Positions 62,702 to 64,000 of a stretch of 64,000 nt of DNA are shown here, piece by piece. Positions within the stretch are counted from its first letter, which is position 1. Each line of letters opens with the position of its first letter. A program made the translations under genes and the position numbers. Source of the stretch: Sphingomonadales bacterium (lineage in GTDB: Bacteria; Pseudomonadota; Alphaproteobacteria; Sphingomonadales; Sphingomonadaceae); the NCBI GenBank assembly GCA_017302615.1, contig JAFLDB010000010.1, positions 62,001 to 126,000 on the forward strand, written 5' to 3'. Under the pieces are notes generated by a model. The model did no database searches. It was not told where the DNA came from and saw only the letters and a program-made list of their open reading frames with translations.

Positions 62702-64000
62702 CGCCCCTGGGCGCGCCAGCGCTGGACGGTGCGGCCGACCATTTCCTCTTCCCCGCCGCTGGCATTCCACAGGTCGGTGAAGCTGGGATCGGCCGAGGCC
62801 GGGCGCTTGGTCTCTTCCAGTTCGTCGAAGGCAACGCGGATCGGGATCGAGACGCCTTCGCCGCAGATGATGCATTCGCGGTTGCGCAGCGCCGGGATCG
62901 AATCGAGGAAGCCGCGCGCGCCTTCGGGCATGGCGGCCTTCACAAAGGCCTGGTCGCGGTCGTTGTTGAGGCGCATCGAGATGATCGTGCCGCACTGCGA
63001 CAGCACGCCTTCGGCAAGGTCCGACGGGCGCTGGGTGATCAGGCCAAGCGAAACGCCGTACTTACGGCCTTCCTTGGCGATGCGGCTGAGGATCCGGCCG
63101 ACCGAGGAGCCATCGGCGTTCTTCTCGCTGGGAACGTAGCGGTGGGCTTCCTCGCAGACCAGCAGCACGGGGCGGGTCTTTTCGTCGCGGGCCCAGATCG
63201 CGAAATCGAACACCAGGCGCGAAAGAACCGCGACCACGGTGCTGGTGATATCGGACGGGACGCCCGACACGTCGATGATCGAGATCGGCTTGCCGCGGCT
63301 GGGCATGCGGAAGATCTTGGCGATGAATTCCGCCATCGTATCGCCCACCAGCATGCCGGAGAACAGGAACTGGTAACGCGGATCGGCCTTCAGTTCGTCG
63401 ATCTTGGTCTTGATCCGCATATAGGGCGCGCTGCTCGTCGCCTTGTCGAGCTTGCCCATTTCGGTGGTGATCAGGTTGGTCAGGTCGGACAGCAGATAGG
63501 GGATCGGGCTGTCGACCGTGATCTTGCCCATGCTCTCGGCCAGCCGGTTCTTCGAGCGGGCGGCCAGCAGGCACTTGGACAGGATGTCCATGTCTTCCTG
63601 CCGCTCGTTGCCGCTGGAAGTAAGGAACACTTCGCAATGCTCTTCGAAGTTCATCAGCCAGTAGGGCATCTGCAGGTTCGACACGTCGAAGATCATGCCC
63701 GTGGTTTTGAACGCGGCGGAATATTCGCCGTGCGGGTCGATCATCACGATGTGCCCTTCGGGCGCATGTTCGCAGATCCGGTGCAGGATCAGCGCGGCGC
63801 TGGTCGACTTGCCGGTACCGGTCGAGCCGAGCAGCGCAAAGTGCTTGCCCAGCATGGAATCGATATAGAGCCCGGCGCGGATGTCCTTGGTCGGGAACAC
63901 GGTGCCGACCTGGATCGAGGAGCGGCCGTCGCTGGCATAGATCTGGCGCAGGTCGTTGCTGGTGGCGGGATAGATCAGCGCGCCGGGGATGGGATAGCGC
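62698..64000 (-). CDS. HerA-like ATPase, DUF87 (N-terminus outside window)
   Basis: An FtsK/HerA-fold ATPase whose frame continues past the right edge, so the N-terminus is missing (at least 434 residues visible). Walker A is ALLGSTGTGKSTSAALIL, Walker B VLLVCEEAHRYVPSEKN, with ISIIDVSGVPSDITSTVVAV and LITQRPSDLAEGVLSQCGTI as further HerA family signs and the Arg-finger region in SMRLNNDRDQAF. The edge-side GALIYPATSNDLRQIYASDG is the HerA N-terminal barrel. A role in DNA translocation is inferred; no NurA gene is visible. Confidence 0.88.
   Translation of the reverse strand, partial: RYPIPGALIYPATSNDLRQIYASDGRSSIQVGTVFPTKDIRAGLYIDSMLGKHFALLGSTGTGKSTSAALILHRICEHAPEGHIVMIDPHGEYSAAFKTTGMIFDVSNLQMPYWLMNFEEHCEVFLTSSGNERQEDMDILSKCLLAARSKNRLAESMGKITVDSPIPYLLSDLTNLITTEMGKLDKATSSAPYMRIKTKIDELKADPRYQFLFSGMLVGDTMAEFIAKIFRMPSRGKPISIIDVSGVPSDITSTVVAVLSRLVFDFAIWARDEKTRPVLLVCEEAHRYVPSEKNADGSSVGRILSRIAKEGRKYGVSLGLITQRPSDLAEGVLSQCGTIISMRLNNDRDQAFVKAAMPEGARGFLDSIPALRNRECIICGEGVSIPIRVAFDELEETKRPASADPSFTDLWNASGGEEEMVGRTVQRWRAQGR

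Overview
The window is chromosomal DNA of very high G+C with dense, tightly packed genes and almost no accessory content. The gene set points to an alphaproteobacterium of the order Sphingomonadales (Sphingomonadaceae or Erythrobacteraceae, Novosphingobium-like). The clues are an ATP12-type F1-ATPase chaperone, an argS-SPOR-nagZ-scpA-scpB-tatABC cluster, a cpa/tad locus, a large TonB-dependent receptor with a DIVVVGTG TonB box, and sphingomonad-style G+C-rich palindromic intergenic repeats. This placement rests on recognition of families, not on a database search.

Layout. 1-6903 (minus) holds a lipoprotein gene and argS, a SPOR protein, nagZ, scpA, scpB, tatA, tatB and partial tatC, a housekeeping block for translation, wall recycling, chromosome segregation and twin-arginine export. 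6974-9374 (plus) is ispH-thrB-rnhA. 9384-11611 (minus) has a small YegP-like gene with a GTG start, an FAD oxidoreductase and an alpha/beta hydrolase. 11738-19205 (plus) is a tad/Flp pilus operon cpaA-cpaB-cpaC-cpaD-cpaE-tadB-tadC, in which the motor ATPase gene cpaF is not present between cpaE and tadB. It ends in a terminator and a large palindromic repeat.

19449-26056 (minus) carries fumarylacetoacetase with a MarR regulator, and an acyl-CoA/beta-oxidation-like operon: thiolase, SDR dehydrogenase, enoyl-CoA hydratase, TetR regulator, methylthioadenosine phosphorylase and maleylacetoacetate isomerase. An 18-bp perfect palindrome lies in front of the thiolase. 26326-29538 (plus) is a TonB-dependent receptor. 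29616-35229 (minus) has clpB, an M28 peptidase and an S8 protease. The latter is divergent from a two-domain M16 peptidase lipoprotein (35315-38203, plus), followed by a 99-residue cytosolic protein. 38607-40407 (minus) is a three-gene operon of uncharacterised exported proteins. 40454-44622 (minus) holds rpsU, an FKBP isomerase and gatC-gatA-gatB.

44865-46349 (plus) is a sodium:solute symporter. It converges on an S1-protease autotransporter (46405-49956, minus). 50166-53907 (plus) is a chain of six genes with overlapping starts and stops: crcB, an RluA-family pseudouridine synthase, a PaiB-like FMN protein, a HAD phosphatase, a small membrane protein and ATP12. 53904-57437 (minus) is an Mla-type lipid transport operon. 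57526-60201 (plus) is valS, then a repeat-rich spacer, then queE and a MATE exporter. The window closes with a partial HerA-like ATPase on the minus strand. I found no tRNA, rRNA, CRISPR array, insertion sequence or phage gene. The most interesting points are the missing cpaF, several strong unexplained palindromes (in front of the thiolase, clpB, the MarR gene and the 99-residue gene) and the cluster of uncharacterised exported proteins.
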